Of a stretch of 64,000 bases of DNA, positions 63,414-64,000 are shown piece by piece. Every line of letters starts with the position of its first letter. Position 1 is the stretch's first letter. The notes under the pieces were generated by a model. The model worked only from the letters and a program-made list of their open reading frames with translations, was not told the origin of the DNA and ran no database searches. The translations under genes and the position numbers were made by a program. This DNA comes from Acidobacteriota bacterium. GTDB lineage: Bacteria; Acidobacteriota; Blastocatellia; RBC074. The DNA lies in NCBI GenBank assembly GCA_016710075.1, contig JADJLO010000015.1:62001-126000 (forward strand). The letters run 5' to 3'.

Positions 63414-63442
63414 TTTATTTACAACTTGAAGGAGATGGATTA

Positions 63443-63962
63443 TTAACGGAACGTCAGTCCAAAACGGACATTCAGAAAATGAGACGAGCTATCTTGCAGG
63501 GAAAACGTTGTCACGAAATTCGAGGCGCAATCCAATTCGCGGTTTGAACCAGTAATTGACGCCGGCGCCGAAGTTGACGCCGTTGGAGTAACCCTCCCGA
63601 AAGAATCCCGTGTAACCGCCCGTCACAAACGGTACGACCTTCCCGGACTTGCTCGATTTCAAAAAGTGGTAGGATCCGTTGATTGAAAATGTGCCGATCC
63701 CGTCACCGAATGATTGAAATGGAGCCAGATAGGCCAGTTCTGCGCCAATGCCGGCTCCGTTTTTGAACACACCTTCACCGCCGCCGCCAATGTGCAACGC
63801 TCCGTCACCTCCTTCGGAATTGCCGCCGGGCGCGGCAAAAATGTAGCCATAGCTGTTACCAGTTTGATTTGTTGTCTGGTTAACTTTGGGCGAAGCCGTC
63901 TGAGCCGCAACGGCAGCCGACAATGAAATAACAAGTGCGAGAGCGAAAGTGATTTGACGCAT
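63443..63962 (-). CDS. secreted barrel-like outer-membrane protein, copy 2 (frame broken at 3' end)
   Basis: It is nearly identical to copy 1 at 62133 from the signal peptide on, differing mostly by single residues. It stops early at 63489 because the run reading tgcaggg near 63500 has one extra G compared with copy 1 (tgcagg). Without it the frame ends at 63443 with the same LQDSSSHFLNVRFGLTFR tail. This may be a real lesion or a sequence error. Confidence 0.75.
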
Positions 63963-64000
63963 CAGATTTCTCCTTATAAGACTATCAATGATTTTCCGGT

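Overview
The window looks like a chromosomal segment of an acidobacterium, possibly Blastocatellia-like. This is inferred from GC-moderate coding DNA, an Oar-type TonB receptor with a carboxypeptidase-regulatory N-terminus, a TIGR03067-like protein, PQQ-type propeller proteins and long intergenic hairpin repeats. No rRNA is present to confirm it. There is one tRNA (Lys-TTT) and no CRISPR array.

Layout. 1-13.5 kb: GH19 lysozyme/chitinase (cut by the window edge), alpha/beta hydrolase, tRNA-Lys, a zinc-ribbon TonB-like protein, a GAF-GAF sigma-54 activator, a DUF512 radical SAM protein, alanine dehydrogenase, aldehyde dehydrogenase with a small dihaem cytochrome, and a peptide transporter. 13.5-18.3 kb: an AT-rich accessory block of orphan RHS modules, each a GC-rich RHS core fragment followed by a different tip domain and a small candidate immunity gene. 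18.8-36 kb: a stress/low-oxygen-type island with six universal stress protein genes, a split-barrel flavoprotein, phosphoribosyltransferase, BCAM0308-like protein, metallothionein-like peptide, groEL remnant, an operon acsA - HhH protein - PDH E1a/E1b/E2 - ACP - APH/P-loop kinase, and an HPF-cold-shock fusion. Five -24/-12 sigma-54-type promoter matches precede its transcription units. 36-53.4 kb: GMC oxidoreductase, PQQ-type dehydrogenases, agmatinase, TonB receptor, transporters, cytochrome c and a ROK kinase. 53.5-62 kb: ettA and the conserved rimP-nusA-infB-rbfA-nrnA translation cluster. 62-64 kb: a recently duplicated barrel-like secreted protein.

Two themes stand out. First, the 18.8-36 kb island resembles in content the low-oxygen-activated (lxa) locus that I recall from Burkholderia cenocepacia, but here it appears wired to sigma-54. 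Second, about 20 reading-frame breaks occur, nearly all at short homopolymers and including essential nusA. These are best read as uncorrected sequence errors rather than pseudogenes, so genes are given below as reconstructed spans with the break positions noted.

Four dispersed repeat families fill intergenic space: AAGTTTA-type heptads forming hairpins, ACGAAACAG-type arrays, a 38-bp-arm GC-rich inverted repeat, and a TTCCGCC hairpin.
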